DNA from: Akkermansia muciniphila
GTDB lineage: Bacteria; Verrucomicrobiota; Verrucomicrobiia; Verrucomicrobiales; Verrucomicrobiaceae
DNA: 35,641 nt
Direction: 5' to 3'
Assembly: GCA_945882215.1 (NCBI GenBank)
Contig: CAMCWM010000036.1
Location: 1-35,641 of the forward strand
The position numbers were made by a program, and so were the translations under genes. Positions 15,248-25,214 of the stretch are shown here, piece by piece. Each line of letters opens with the position of its first letter. Positions within the stretch are counted from its first letter, which is position 1. A model generated the notes under the pieces. The model worked only from the letters and a program-made list of their open reading frames with translations. It searched no databases and was not told where the DNA came from.

Positions 15248-16879
15248 TCAACGCGACAACGTGCCACACACGTTCACCTGCATGCCGAGCGCACGCGCCA
15301 TGGCCGCCTTGGCAAACATGCATTCGTCCGCCGCCTTGGCGTCCAAAGCATAGGCGACCTGGATGTGATTCGCCTGATGCTTCGCCATGAGCTGATCTCG
15401 GCTCACGCCATACGTCACCGCGCTCATGATCGGCCACTGTGGCGTGGTGAGCTGCCAGCGGCGCTCGGTTTCTTCACGCGGCAGATCGACGACACAACCG
15501 CGGCCAATGTCCATGTGCAGCGCTTCATCCTGCACGTAAATGCGCGACCAGACGATCTCGCCCGGCTTGGAAATGCCGCGCAGTGTGGAACCACCGCTCG
15601 GGAAATACATCGGTGGCTGGCGGAAGCCCTCGGCGCTCTTCCAGCCTTCGACAAAGTGCGCCGGAGGAGCCGCGCCACTTATGAGGAAGACCCAGACGTA
15701 GTCTTTGCCAAATTTTTCGCCCCAACGCACGTCATGCAGCGTGGTTTCAACTGGCTGCTGCAAGGCGCGATGCACGCGCTGCGTGAGCAGGCCATCCAAG
15801 CCGGCGCATTCATCGACTTCATTGAAGTGCAGCATCGGCAGACCTTCAAACAGCGTGCGTTTACGGTCGCGTGACTTCACCGGCGGGCGGTCCGCGTTGT
15901 TCAGCATGCCTTCGGCAAGATCACTCGCTGGCAACAGATCCTTCAAGCCCTGCTGATATTGGATGCCGATGGCATCGCAGCCAAAATCATCCGCGATGCG
16001 CAGCGCGGCGGCGTACATCTTGCACTGGAGCCGCACCTGATCGCGCGTGAGCTGCATCGCATGATTGTCGCCAAGCTGGAAGGTCATGCCGTGCTTCACC
16101 AGCCAGGTGTGAATCGCCAGCGCGTCCGAATCGCTCACCTGCATCGCTTCATGATACAGCGCCGACTGGCTGAGACGCTCCTTGAACACACCGCAGGCAT
16201 GGAGCGCATGATCGGGGATGATGGCATTGAACATGCCCATGCACCCCTCATCAAAGATGCCCATGATCGCCTTGTCAGTGACAAGCTGCGCCGCCAGATC
16301 TTTGCCCAGCGAGGCCGCCTTCGCAGGCACCTTCACTTTCTCCAGCGGCTTCACATGACTGAGGTCATGCGTGATGCTGCCCGATTTCAGCCACTGCTTG
16401 AGCTTGGTTTTGAAAAACGTGTCCGTGAAATCCTCGCTCCACAGCGTCGAATACTTCACGCCAGCCTTCGTGAGCGAGCCGTTCAGATTCAGCATGCCAA
16501 CCAGCCCCGGCCACTGGCCGCTCCAGTTTGCCACGGTCAGAATCGGCCCACGATGTGTGGTCAAACCGGCCAGCACATGATGCGAATACTGCCACACCGC
16601 CTCCGCCACGATCAGCGGCTCCTCGGGATCGATGCCACGAAAGACTTCGATGCCCATTTTCTGCGAGTCGATGAAGCCGTGCTTCCTCGCCGGATCGACC
16701 GCATGCGCACGTTTGACCTGCCAGCCTTCGGCTTTGAGCGCCGCCTCCAACGCGGTCTCCATGGACTGCTGGGCCGGCCAGCACGTTTGGTTGGCGGACA
16801 GACGCAGATCACCACTGGCAACGAGCTGAACGATTTTTTGTTTGGAAGGCATAAACCGCACCATAGCGGGGAGATTCAT
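15248..16879 (-). CDS. L-fucose/L-arabinose isomerase-family protein
   Basis: This 543-residue cytoplasmic-type protein (no signal peptide) resembles the fucose/arabinose isomerase fold. It contains [16 protein letters not shown] (about 208-223), [10 protein letters not shown] (about 300-309), [12 protein letters not shown] (about 352-363) and a C-terminal HQANHIQ (501-507). By analogy with L-fucose isomerase, an acidic pair in the EVD/DEG segments and the terminal His could ligate Mn2+; this assignment is inferred. Overall similarity to classical FucI looks weak, so the sugar is uncertain and a non-isomerase role is possible. The start is ambiguous: ATG 16879 (used) or ATG 16852. It lies between the GH50-like and VCBS genes, suggesting metabolism of a released sugar. 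Confidence 0.65.
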   Translation of the reverse strand: MNLPAMVRFMPSKQKIVQLVASGDLRLSANQTCWPAQQSMETALEAALKAEGWQVKRAHAVDPARKHGFIDSQKMGIEVFRGIDPEEPLIVAEAVWQYSHHVLAGLTTHRGPILTVANWSGQWPGLVGMLNLNGSLTKAGVKYSTLWSEDFTDTFFKTKLKQWLKSGSITHDLSHVKPLEKVKVPAKAASLGKDLAAQLVTDKAIMGIFDEGCMGMFNAIIPDHALHACGVFKERLSQSALYHEAMQVSDSDALAIHTWLVKHGMTFQLGDNHAMQLTRDQVRLQCKMYAAALRIADDFGCDAIGIQYQQGLKDLLPASDLAEGMLNNADRPPVKSRDRKRTLFEGLPMLHFNEVDECAGLDGLLTQRVHRALQQPVETTLHDVRWGEKFGKDYVWVFLISGAAPPAHFVEGWKSAEGFRQPPMYFPSGGSTLRGISKPGEIVWSRIYVQDEALHMDIGRGCVVDLPREETERRWQLTTPQWPIMSAVTYGVSRDQLMAKHQANHIQVAYALDAKAADECMFAKAAMARALGMQVNVCGTLSR

Positions 16880-16956
16880 AGACCGCCAGCACGAGTCACA
16901 AACTTACGCCTGATGCGCATCCTTGGCGGGCGGATGACGATCTTTGATCTTCCGGG

Positions 16957-19056
16957 CTATTTCCCCGCCGCCGGTTTGAACCGCGCATCCTCCCACGTGA
17001 ACGGCGGGCGTTTGCCCAGCAGCAGGTCGTAGATCGTGTGGTTTGTCTTCATCATCTCGGCCAGCATGTCTTTCCAAGGCCGATCCGCCACGCTGATGAG
17101 GCCGGTGTTGTAGCTTTCGCCGTTGTATTGGCTGAACCAGCGGCCTGTCGTCGCCTGATCGACGAGCGTGAACCACTCGATGCCGATGACGAAGCCGAGT
17201 GCCGTGCTTTGCTCGACATAGTTCCGATACGCGAGACCACGCTCCTGCTGGCTGCTGACCTCACGACCGCCTATGAGGCCGCTGTCCTTTGGCGAGGCCC
17301 AGAAGAACTCGCTCAGCATCATCGGCTTGCCGCCCGTCCACTCGTGGTAGCGTTTCAGCGCCGCCGTATCGACGCCGAAAGTGTAGTAGTTGTAGCTCAC
17401 CACATCGACATGGCGGCCCATGATGCAGCAAAGCTGTTCGTCCTCGATGGTGATCGGCTGAAGGCGGCTGCCGATGAGCAAATGATTCGCGTCATGCTGG
17501 CGAAACACCTTCTCGATCTGCGTGAAGTAAGTTTTGAGGAACACACCGACAAACGCCTTCACGTCTGCCTTCGCTGCATCCGTCGTCACCGCGAGCCCGG
17601 AGCTGATGAGTTCATCAAACGAGGCCGCTTTCGCCTGCCACGCAGTATTAAAAGCCTCCACCGTGCCATATTTGGCCTTCAAAGCGGCCACCAGTTCGCG
17701 TTTGCAGGCGTGTTTGCCATCCAGCGACGGGATCACGCGCGGCAATTCATCGTAGCGAGGCTCGTTCACGATGAACCAGCCGATCAGCAGCGGATCATTC
17801 GCCCGTGCCGGCACCTCACGCGCGATGTTTTCCGCGATCTTCGCCGTCGTGCCCGCATCAAATGGGTCCCACACCTCATGCGCACCGGGGATTCGCGGCA
17901 CGCCCTCCCATTCATTGATAGGCAGATGCGCCACATACGGAAACGAGGCCTTCTTCGGCACCGGACTGAACGCACCGATCGAATTGAAGCCCCACTTCTT
18001 CACCCGCTCGGACATCCGCTCCGCGTGCGATTCGTAATCGTAAGCTGCACCGAACTTTTTGATCACATTCGCGATGTAGAAGGAGAAATGATCCGCGTTG
18101 CCCTCGCGGAAGGCCGAGGCGAACTCACTGTCGAGTTTCGGCAGCCACTCGTAGATGCCCTCGCGGCCCTTCACGTAGGTGTAATCGTCATTCGGCGCGA
18201 AACCGCAGACGCCGAGGTGGAAGAAGGTGTTCCCATCGGGATCGACGAGCCAAGATTTGCCGCCTTTCTGCTCCACATGGAAGAAGCCGGTTTTCTTCAA
18301 TCCCAGTGATTCACCACTGCCCGGCAAGCCGCCGAAACGATCCAGCTTCGGCGTCTCGATGCCCGCGTAATAAGCCTCGTCGGCCTCCACATCGGCTTTG
18401 AGATTTTCGAGGCTTTGGAGCTTATTAGGAAACGTGTCCTTCAAGCTTTGGCCGAAGGGGTCGATCAATTTTGTCACCGAGGCGAGATCGGAGGTCACCT
18501 TGATCTTCGCGGCCGTTTTATCCGCGCCATACGGCACGATGAACTGCCAGTGATACACCGCCCAGTTCCACTCGCGGTTGTCCGTGAGCTGCTGAAACGC
18601 GAAATCCGGCGTGGTGACGCTCAAACTCTGCCCCTGAGCATTTTTCACCCTGAAGCTCGTTCCATTCAGACTCGCGATGTGCGGCGGCGTGGCTTTCTCC
18701 GCTGGAAAAACGCCCTCTTTGTCACCAATCCGCCACGAGCCGCCTTTCGCAAAGCCGATGTCGATCAGAGTCGTCATCTTCCACGACTTCACATCGGCCG
18801 GCACGTCTTTGAATACGACACCGATCATATCATTCCCCGCCGTTACCACGCATTGTGCCCCGCCTTCGTAACGCAGCATCGCACTCGCGGCCACTGGCTT
18901 CACCTCGATGATTTTGTGCGGCGGCTCAAACTCCGGGTAGGTGAGCGTAAAACTTCCAAGGCTGCCTGCTGCGATCTCGATACCCGTGCTCGTGGCTTTG
19001 AACTCAGCGGCGGAAAGCGGCAAAGTGAAGAGGCGAAGCAAAAACAGATGTTTCAT
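16957..19056 (-). CDS. Exported GH50-like (agarase-type, clan GH-A) glycoside hydrolase
   Basis: The protein is 699 residues from the ATG at 19054-19056, which opens a Sec signal peptide (MKHLFLLRLFTLPLSA); the frame also has an earlier ATG. After a beta-rich N-terminal part (about 20-240), GFFHVEQKGGKSWLVDPDG (257-275) and FFHLGVCGF lead into a TIM barrel of the agarase type. The likely acid/base is Glu432 in FIVNEP and the nucleophile Glu583 in LSEF, both in clan GH-A positions. The polysaccharide is not defined by sequence; beta-agarase-like activity is only the nearest family name. The gene heads the run with the isomerase-like and VCBS genes, and is divergent from the propeller gene. Confidence 0.75.
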   Translation of the reverse strand: MKHLFLLRLFTLPLSAAEFKATSTGIEIAAGSLGSFTLTYPEFEPPHKIIEVKPVAASAMLRYEGGAQCVVTAGNDMIGVVFKDVPADVKSWKMTTLIDIGFAKGGSWRIGDKEGVFPAEKATPPHIASLNGTSFRVKNAQGQSLSVTTPDFAFQQLTDNREWNWAVYHWQFIVPYGADKTAAKIKVTSDLASVTKLIDPFGQSLKDTFPNKLQSLENLKADVEADEAYYAGIETPKLDRFGGLPGSGESLGLKKTGFFHVEQKGGKSWLVDPDGNTFFHLGVCGFAPNDDYTYVKGREGIYEWLPKLDSEFASAFREGNADHFSFYIANVIKKFGAAYDYESHAERMSERVKKWGFNSIGAFSPVPKKASFPYVAHLPINEWEGVPRIPGAHEVWDPFDAGTTAKIAENIAREVPARANDPLLIGWFIVNEPRYDELPRVIPSLDGKHACKRELVAALKAKYGTVEAFNTAWQAKAASFDELISSGLAVTTDAAKADVKAFVGVFLKTYFTQIEKVFRQHDANHLLIGSRLQPITIEDEQLCCIMGRHVDVVSYNYYTFGVDTAALKRYHEWTGGKPMMLSEFFWASPKDSGLIGGREVSSQQERGLAYRNYVEQSTALGFVIGIEWFTLVDQATTGRWFSQYNGESYNTGLISVADRPWKDMLAEMMKTNHTIYDLLLGKRPPFTWEDARFKPAAGK

Positions 19057-19211
19057 GGGATTGACGATGTGTCGCATTTTCAGTCAGCGATGCACGCAGC
19101 ACTTCTCAAATCAAGAGCTCCAGCCAGCCTTTGTAGCCAAGCAGAAGACAGCAGGTCGCAAAGGTCTTCGAATTGAGGCGTAATCTTGTTTACCCAACAT
19201 CACACCGCCTT
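19057..19211. promoter_or_regulatory. Divergent intergenic region between two exported-protein genes
   Basis: This 155-base gap separates the GH50-like gene (minus) and the beta-propeller gene (plus), so it must hold promoters for both. I could not pick out a confident -35/-10 pair or an operator palindrome. Confidence 0.35.
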
Positions 19212-20534
19212 ATGCCTTCATTCCTGAAATCGCCGCTTTGCCTACTCGCCCTCATTTCCACATTTCACGCCGCCGAACCTCCGACCTGCGATTGGGTCTT
19301 CAGCGGCGGCGGTAGCGGGCATGACAAAACGCGGGCGGTGACGACGGATCGCGCGGGGAATGTGTTTCTCGCCTCCGAGTGCGTGGGGGATGCGATGTTT
19401 GGCGATCAACAGCACAAAACCGCCGGTGAGATGGACATGTGCCTGACAAAGCTCGATGCCGCGGGCAAGCCGCTGTGGGTGAGCGGCTTCGGCGGCAGTA
19501 AAACGGATCGTGCGTATGGTGTGATCACGGATGCGGCGGGCAATGCGTATGTCACCGGGCACTTCGAAAGCACGGACGCGATGGCGAATGGCGAGAAGCT
19601 GCCAAATGCGGGCAACTTCGATGCCTTCACCGCGAAGTTCGCCCCCAATGGCAAGCTGCTGTGGGTGCGCGTGAAGGGTGGTGAGGGGTCCGATTATGGT
19701 CACGGCATCGCGATCGACTCGAAGGGGCATGTCGTCATCACGGGCGCGATCGACGGACAGTTTTTCTGCACGAAGTATGACGCCGAAGGCCGCGAAGTCT
19801 GGCATCGTTCTCCTTCCGGCAAGGTCTCGGGCAGCGGTCACGGCATCGCGATTGATGGAAAGGACCACATCTACCTCGGTGGCAGTGCTTCGGGCGCAGG
19901 AGCCTTTGGCAAAATCGTCATCGAATCCAAAACGAGCGCCGCGCTCGTGCTGAAGCTCACGCCCGAAGGCGAGGGCGAATGGGCGAACCTCATCCCGGGC
20001 ACCACGAGTGCCATTTATCACGAGATCGCGTGCGACTCGCAGGGACGTGTCTGGGGCGCGGGCATGTTCAAGGGCCGCGTGAACGTCGCAGGCCAGACGT
20101 TTCAATGCGGCACCGAAAAGGATTACGATGGCCTCATTGTGCATCTCGATGCTTCCGGCCAGGTGCAGTGGGCAAAGCACATGCATGGCCCGGGCACCGA
20201 TTACTGCCTCGGCGTGACCACCGATGATCACGGCACGGTGTTTGTGTGCGGCGATTTCAATCAAGACACCGTGCTCGCCGGTCACGCCCTCACCACCCGT
20301 GGCAGCGGCGACATCTTCCTCGCGGCGTTCGATGTGAAAGGCGACCTCCTGTGGGTGCAGCAGGCTGGCGGCAAGCAAAACGACAGTGCCTACCCCATCA
20401 CCTTCCGTGCTCCCGATGAACTCATCATCGCCGGAGCCCTTTCCACACCTGCCACCTTCGACACTCACGAGGTGACCAAGTCCGGTTCGAGTGATTTGTA
20501 TGCGGCGAAGTGGAAGCTGAAGGCGGTGAAGTGA
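19212..20534 (+). CDS. Exported SBBP-type beta-propeller protein
   Basis: The protein is 440 residues from the ATG at 19212; a TTG 39 bases earlier is open but the signal peptide starts at this ATG. After the signal (about 20 residues) come repeated blades of the form GGxxxD.A..I..D..GN.YVTG.F....F....KLDA.GK.LWV. These mark the seven-bladed SBBP beta-propeller seen in many exported proteins. At least six blades are visible. No catalytic site is apparent; such domains usually bind or scaffold. It precedes the Tat-exported esterase by 124 bases on the same strand and may be co-regulated with the divergent glycosidase gene. Confidence 0.8.
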   Translation: MPSFLKSPLCLLALISTFHAAEPPTCDWVFSGGGSGHDKTRAVTTDRAGNVFLASECVGDAMFGDQQHKTAGEMDMCLTKLDAAGKPLWVSGFGGSKTDRAYGVITDAAGNAYVTGHFESTDAMANGEKLPNAGNFDAFTAKFAPNGKLLWVRVKGGEGSDYGHGIAIDSKGHVVITGAIDGQFFCTKYDAEGREVWHRSPSGKVSGSGHGIAIDGKDHIYLGGSASGAGAFGKIVIESKTSAALVLKLTPEGEGEWANLIPGTTSAIYHEIACDSQGRVWGAGMFKGRVNVAGQTFQCGTEKDYDGLIVHLDASGQVQWAKHMHGPGTDYCLGVTTDDHGTVFVCGDFNQDTVLAGHALTTRGSGDIFLAAFDVKGDLLWVQQAGGKQNDSAYPITFRAPDELIIAGALSTPATFDTHEVTKSGSSDLYAAKWKLKAVK

Positions 20535-20567
20535 TCCAATCAGATGATTTTAGACAGACGACCGGAG

Positions 20568-20603
20568 GTTCCCCAATGGAAGCGAAGCGCAACAACGGGG
20601 AAC
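20568..20603. other. Inverted repeat in the propeller/esterase gap
   Basis: GTTCCCC (20568-20574) and GGGGAAC (20597-20603) form a perfect 7-bp stem with a 22-base loop, 33 bases after the propeller gene. There is no T-tract, so it is unlikely to be a simple Rho-independent terminator. It may be an mRNA-stabilising or REP-like hairpin. Confidence 0.4.
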
Positions 20604-20658
20604 GAGAATGAATTCAGCCGGCACCTTTCCTTCATTCTGTTGCCAATAAATCAGAGAC

Positions 20659-22518
20659 ATGACCACCCGCCGCACCCTTCTTCAAACTGGAGCTATCGCT
20701 TCGCTTTCGTTCCTTGATCTGCATTCACTGTTTGCCGCCGAGGGCGTGCCGCAGTCTGTGATCGACCTCTGGGCCGACTTTGATCCGCGAAAGGACCCGC
20801 TGGAGGTCGAGGTGATCCGTGAGTGGAAGGAGGACGGTGCGGTGTTTCGCCATGTGCGGTATTTCATCGGCACGTTCAAAGGCAAACCGGCGCGGATGGC
20901 GGCGGTGTATGGCTTTCCGGAGGATACGAAGGAAAAACTCCCGGCGGTGATGCACATCCATGGCGGCGGGCAGCGCGGCTCGGTGAGCGAAGTGAAGCTG
21001 CTCGTGGCGCGAGGTTACGCAGCGCTCTCCGTGAACTGGGGCGGCAGCGGCACGGGCAAGGCACCGTTCAATACCTGCGAGAAGTCCGAGCCCGGCGATC
21101 CGAACACCGATTGGGGCGCGGTCGATCCCTCCCAGCTCAATGTGCAGGGCTACAGCACGATGCTGCCCGGGCCGAAGCAGGTCTTTGAGGACCGCGAGCA
21201 TCCGAAGAACAACAACTGGTATCTGCTCACGCTTGGCTGCCGCCGTGGACTCACGTTTCTCGAACAGCAGCCGCAGGTCGATCCGCAGCGCCTCGGCGTG
21301 CATGGCTACTCGATGGGCGGCAATCTCACGATGTATGTCGCGGGCACGGATCGCCGCGTGAAGGCCGCCGTTCCCGGCGTCGGTGGTCAAGGCTGGCGCT
21401 GGCAGGCACACGAGTTCATTGGCGGCACGGACCAGCAGGACCGGATCAAAGGCGATGTCGAGGTCTTCAAGCGCACGCTCAGCTTTGAAAGCTATGCGCC
21501 GCTCATCCAGTGCCCGGTGCTGCATCGCAGCGCCACGAACGACTTTCACGGCTGGATGGACGACGTGTATCGGACCAACGCGCTCATTCCAAACCAGCCC
21601 ACGCGCTACAGTTGGGTACCGCACATGAATCACCGCCTCACGCCCGAGGTCGCCATCACGATGCCGCTGTGGTTTGATCAGCATCTCAAAGGTGGCCCCG
21701 CCTTGCCCGACACGCCGCAGAGCGAACTCCGGCTGAAATCGAACGACGACGTGCCACTTCTGCGCGTGCGGCCGGATGCGAAAACGCTGCCCGTGGCCCG
21801 CGTGGAGATTTACTACAGCACCGACCCCGATCCCCGCGCCCGCTTCTGGCGCAGCGCCGAGGTGCATCACGAATCCGAAGGCTATATCGCCCAATTGCCG
21901 ATCCACACGCACAACCTGCCACTCTTCGCCTTCGCAAACGTTTACCACACACTGCCCAAGCCCGAATCGCTCGCGCAGATGCCCGGCTACGGCACACCGA
22001 TCACCGAGCTCTGCCTCAGCAGCCTTTTCCACTCGCATACTGCCGACGAGGTCAAGCAAGCGAACCCGAAGCTCACCGCGAAACCTTCCACGCTCATCGA
22101 CGACTTCACTCACGGCACCCGCGATTGGTATGCGCTCAACGCCGGCAACGCCACGCATCAGCAACTCTGGACGCGCAAAGTCACTGATCCTCTCTGGCGC
22201 GGCCCCGAAGGCTCCAAGCTGCACATCACACTCAAGCTCCCGCAGACCAACCGCCTCAGCATCGTCCTCCAGCAAAACGAATGGCGCAGCTACCGCGGCC
22301 CACGCCGCACCTTCGCCTGCCAGCGCGAGATCCCCGGCTCCGACGCTCCGCAAACCCTTGCCCTCGCCCTGAGCGACTTCACCTCCGCCGAAGGCTCTCC
22401 GACAAACTGGTCAGAAATCGATCAACTCGGCCTCTGCGCCAACCACGGCCTCCCAGCCAACGAAGTCCCGCTCTGGAAAGGCCCCGCACCGGAGTATTTG
22501 CGGGTGGCTTGGGAGTAG
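20659..22518 (+). CDS. Tat-exported alpha/beta hydrolase (acetyl-xylan-esterase/dienelactone-hydrolase type)
   Basis: This 619-residue protein starts with a Tat signal (TTRRTLLQTGAIASL, twin Arg at 4-5). The catalytic alpha/beta hydrolase fold follows: oxyanion loop HGGG (101-104) and nucleophile elbow GYSMGG (216-221, Ser218). A likely triad His lies in PHMNHR (about 324-329). The long C-terminal part (about 480-619) looks like a beta-sandwich carbohydrate-binding domain. It probably removes ester groups from glycans in the periplasm. The exact substrate is unknown. It converges with the next gene with only four bases between the stops. Confidence 0.82.
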   Translation: MTTRRTLLQTGAIASLSFLDLHSLFAAEGVPQSVIDLWADFDPRKDPLEVEVIREWKEDGAVFRHVRYFIGTFKGKPARMAAVYGFPEDTKEKLPAVMHIHGGGQRGSVSEVKLLVARGYAALSVNWGGSGTGKAPFNTCEKSEPGDPNTDWGAVDPSQLNVQGYSTMLPGPKQVFEDREHPKNNNWYLLTLGCRRGLTFLEQQPQVDPQRLGVHGYSMGGNLTMYVAGTDRRVKAAVPGVGGQGWRWQAHEFIGGTDQQDRIKGDVEVFKRTLSFESYAPLIQCPVLHRSATNDFHGWMDDVYRTNALIPNQPTRYSWVPHMNHRLTPEVAITMPLWFDQHLKGGPALPDTPQSELRLKSNDDVPLLRVRPDAKTLPVARVEIYYSTDPDPRARFWRSAEVHHESEGYIAQLPIHTHNLPLFAFANVYHTLPKPESLAQMPGYGTPITELCLSSLFHSHTADEVKQANPKLTAKPSTLIDDFTHGTRDWYALNAGNATHQQLWTRKVTDPLWRGPEGSKLHITLKLPQTNRLSIVLQQNEWRSYRGPRRTFACQREIPGSDAPQTLALALSDFTSAEGSPTNWSEIDQLGLCANHGLPANEVPLWKGPAPEYLRVAWE

Positions 22519-22522
22519 CTCT

Positions 22523-23791
22523 TTACTTCATCAAACGCATCCGCCACCACGCGGACTCGACGGGGAAGAACTGGCTCAAATACACGCGGCTGAAATCATA
22601 GTGCGTGATAACCATTTCGATGGCGGGACGATTCGACATCACAAACTTACGATCCGGGCACAGCGTGACCACCCACGCGGCAAAGCAAGGCTCGCGGAGG
22701 TAATCTTTCTCGATGGTCATGCGTGGCGAAGCGGCGTGCTGGAGCTTGAGGCCTGCCAGGGCTACCGCGACGGCTTCCGCTTCACTGTGTTGGGGCTTCC
22801 AGGCGGCGTTCATCACACGCCAGTCCACGTTGAAAGGCTCCGTGCCGTTCACGTCGAACTTTTCGATGAGGGGCAGGCTTTGTGCGGCTACCTCGGCACT
22901 GTGGCGCAGGCCCTCGGCATAGACGTTTTTCAAAGTGAGGTCCGTTTCCATCTCCCAGAGGCCGCGCAGGCAGATGACGCACTCGCTGCCGGTCCACGAG
23001 TGGCGCTCGCCCTGGCCGGGATCGAAGACCATGCCGATGCGGCAGATCTCCAGACGCTCGCGCTGACCTTTGCCTACTTTTTCATGCGCGGCGGCGAGGT
23101 AGCGCTGCTGCCACGACGCGTCGCCGGTGAAGGCGTGCATGGCTTTCATGATGAAGAGCAGTCGTGGCACGGCCTCCCATGTCGGCTTGGCAAAATCACC
23201 GCGATACTTCGATGGCGGCCCGTCGGTGGGCACCTTCCACGCGTTGCTTTCGAGCACCTTCACCTGCTCGATGAAGCGCTGCACAAGATCCTGCCGCTCC
23301 GCATCATCTTTGGGCAGACCATCCGTCACATAACGCCAGATGCCGTAAAGCCATGGCGTAGTCTGATCGTTCGAGCCCATCGGGTAAGTCGTCTTGCCGT
23401 CTGTGGCGAGTCCGCGGGCGATGAAGCCGGGCGTTTTGCCGATGGTGGACACCTTGATGAGGCCGTAGATCATGCGGCGGGCTTTGGCGCGGATATCATC
23501 GTCCCGCGTGATCAGCCATCGCGAGCACAAAGCATCCAGGTAGAGACCGTTGAACATCGGCCCGTCCTCATTCGGCACGCCCCAGCTCAGGGCGCTGGGC
23601 TTCATGTCCCGGCAATCTTCCGGCGTAGGCCTCACGATCTCTCCTTTGAGTCCGACGTAGTCGAGGATGAGGTTGTGCTCATCGACAAAGCGGTTCCATA
23701 GCTCGCGATGCGCGGCCTCGACGGCTTGCTCCGGTGTGGCGGCGGCGAGCAGGCCGACGGTGAACAAGAATATGAGGCTGCGGGTGATCAT
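22523..23791 (-). CDS. Exported protein of unknown function, possibly alpha/alpha-toroid
   Basis: The protein is 422 residues from the ATG at 23789-23791, where the signal peptide MITRSLIFLFTVGLLAAA begins; the frame is open upstream to 23944 but there it overlaps the MATE gene. The mature protein is helical-looking with many Trp, Tyr and Asp residues and repeated helical hairpins, as in six-hairpin glycosidase-like folds (for example GH88/GH105-type). No diagnostic motif is visible, so I do not assign a family. It is the last gene of the ten-gene minus-strand run, 16 bases after the MATE gene. Confidence 0.55.
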   Translation of the reverse strand: MITRSLIFLFTVGLLAAATPEQAVEAAHRELWNRFVDEHNLILDYVGLKGEIVRPTPEDCRDMKPSALSWGVPNEDGPMFNGLYLDALCSRWLITRDDDIRAKARRMIYGLIKVSTIGKTPGFIARGLATDGKTTYPMGSNDQTTPWLYGIWRYVTDGLPKDDAERQDLVQRFIEQVKVLESNAWKVPTDGPPSKYRGDFAKPTWEAVPRLLFIMKAMHAFTGDASWQQRYLAAAHEKVGKGQRERLEICRIGMVFDPGQGERHSWTGSECVICLRGLWEMETDLTLKNVYAEGLRHSAEVAAQSLPLIEKFDVNGTEPFNVDWRVMNAAWKPQHSEAEAVAVALAGLKLQHAASPRMTIEKDYLREPCFAAWVVTLCPDRKFVMSNRPAIEMVITHYDFSRVYLSQFFPVESAWWRMRLMK

Positions 23792-23807
23792 GGAGGAAAG
23801 TTTACGC

Positions 23808-25214
23808 TCAAACCTTCCGCATTTTCCACTTCCCTCGTTTGAAGAGGAACCAACTCCAGATGGCGAGCAGCGAGAAGGCGACTGGAACGGAGATGAACAC
23901 GCCCACAGGGCCGAAGCCGAGTGATTTCGACAAGATCCACGCAATGGGAATCTGCCCGATCCACAGGCACATGAAGTTCAGCCGCGCTGGCGTCCAGGTG
24001 TCGCCAGAGCCGTTGAAGGCGGCCTCAAAACACATCCCTGCGGCATACAGTGGAAACGCGAGGCTCACGATCCAGAGCGACTGCGTGCCAAACGCCAGCA
24101 CCTCCGGCTCCGAAGTGAACAAACGAATCAATGGACCCGCAAACAGCACGAAGCCGATGCCGACGACACTCAGCACGAGGATGTTGAACTTGGTGGCAAT
24201 CTTCACCGCTTCCTCGGCACGCTCCGGCTTGCCTGCGCCGAGGTTTTGTCCCACGAGGGTCGCGCCAGCATTTGCCAAACCCCACGCGGGCATCAAGGCA
24301 AACATCACAAGACGAATCGCAATCGTGTAACCCGCCAAAGCCGTGCTGCCAAACATCGCAAGGATCTTGAACAGGCCCACCCAGCTCGTCGTGCTGATGA
24401 GAAGCTGCGCGATGCCGCTGCCGGACTTGCTCAACACCGCGCCGATGATCTCGCGTTCCGGTTTGAAATGGCACCAACGCACCTTCACTCGGCTGTGATG
24501 GCCCGCGAGATGCCAGAGCTGATACAGCACGCCCACGCCGCGACCGATGTTCGTCGCCACCGCCGCTCCGGTGACGCCCATCTCGGGAAAAATCCACCAA
24601 CCAAAGATGAAACACGGCCCAAGCACGATGTTCAGCGCGTTCGCGAGCCACAACGTGCGCATCGCGATCACCGCATCACCCGCACCGCGAAAGATGGCGT
24701 TGATGAGGAAGATCATGAACACCGTCGCATTGCCGCCGAGCATCACGCGCGCGAAATCCGAGCCCAGCACCACGATCCATTCCTCCGCGCCCATCAGCCG
24801 CAAAATGTCCGGCGCAAAGAATCCCAGCACCATGCCGATGCCGGATGACATCAGCACACCGAGCAAAACAATCTGCCCCGCCGCCTGCGCCGCAAGTTCG
24901 GGCTCTTTTTCACCGATGCGACGCGACACAATCGCCGTGGCGGCAATCGAGATGCCGATCGCCACCGCATAGATCAGCGTCATGATCGACTCCGTGATGC
25001 CCACGACAGCCACCGCTTCCTTGCCAAGCCGCGAGACCCAAAACACGTCCGTCACCGCGAACAGCGACTCCATGATCATCTCCAGCACCATCGGAACCGC
25101 GAGCAGGATCACCGCGCGGTTCAGTGGCAGCGAGGTATAATCATGCTCCTCCCCACGCAGCGACTGTCTCACGCTGCGCCAGAACGAAACCGGCTGGGAA
25201 GCCTCCTCACTCAT
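23808..25214 (-). CDS. MATE-family multidrug/Na+ antiporter
   Basis: This 468-residue polytopic protein has about twelve hydrophobic segments in two similar halves. It contains MATE features such as VPMVLEMIMESLFAVTDVFW near residues 40-59, with the ESLFAVTDVFWVSRLG stretch typical of helix 1-2. The second half begins around residue 255 (KSGSGIAQLLISTTSW). MATE proteins export cationic or polar compounds in exchange for Na+ or H+. The substrate is unknown. Its ATG directly follows the stop of the DUF5069 gene (TGAATG at 25212-25217), so translation is probably coupled. Confidence 0.9.
   Translation of the reverse strand: MSEEASQPVSFWRSVRQSLRGEEHDYTSLPLNRAVILLAVPMVLEMIMESLFAVTDVFWVSRLGKEAVAVVGITESIMTLIYAVAIGISIAATAIVSRRIGEKEPELAAQAAGQIVLLGVLMSSGIGMVLGFFAPDILRLMGAEEWIVVLGSDFARVMLGGNATVFMIFLINAIFRGAGDAVIAMRTLWLANALNIVLGPCFIFGWWIFPEMGVTGAAVATNIGRGVGVLYQLWHLAGHHSRVKVRWCHFKPEREIIGAVLSKSGSGIAQLLISTTSWVGLFKILAMFGSTALAGYTIAIRLVMFALMPAWGLANAGATLVGQNLGAGKPERAEEAVKIATKFNILVLSVVGIGFVLFAGPLIRLFTSEPEVLAFGTQSLWIVSLAFPLYAAGMCFEAAFNGSGDTWTPARLNFMCLWIGQIPIAWILSKSLGFGPVGVFISVPVAFSLLAIWSWFLFKRGKWKMRKV

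Noticed and set aside
20725..22353. 542-codon open frame on the minus strand opposite the esterase gene
   Set aside because: Antisense shadow in high-GC DNA. The plus-strand frame has a Tat signal and hydrolase motifs.
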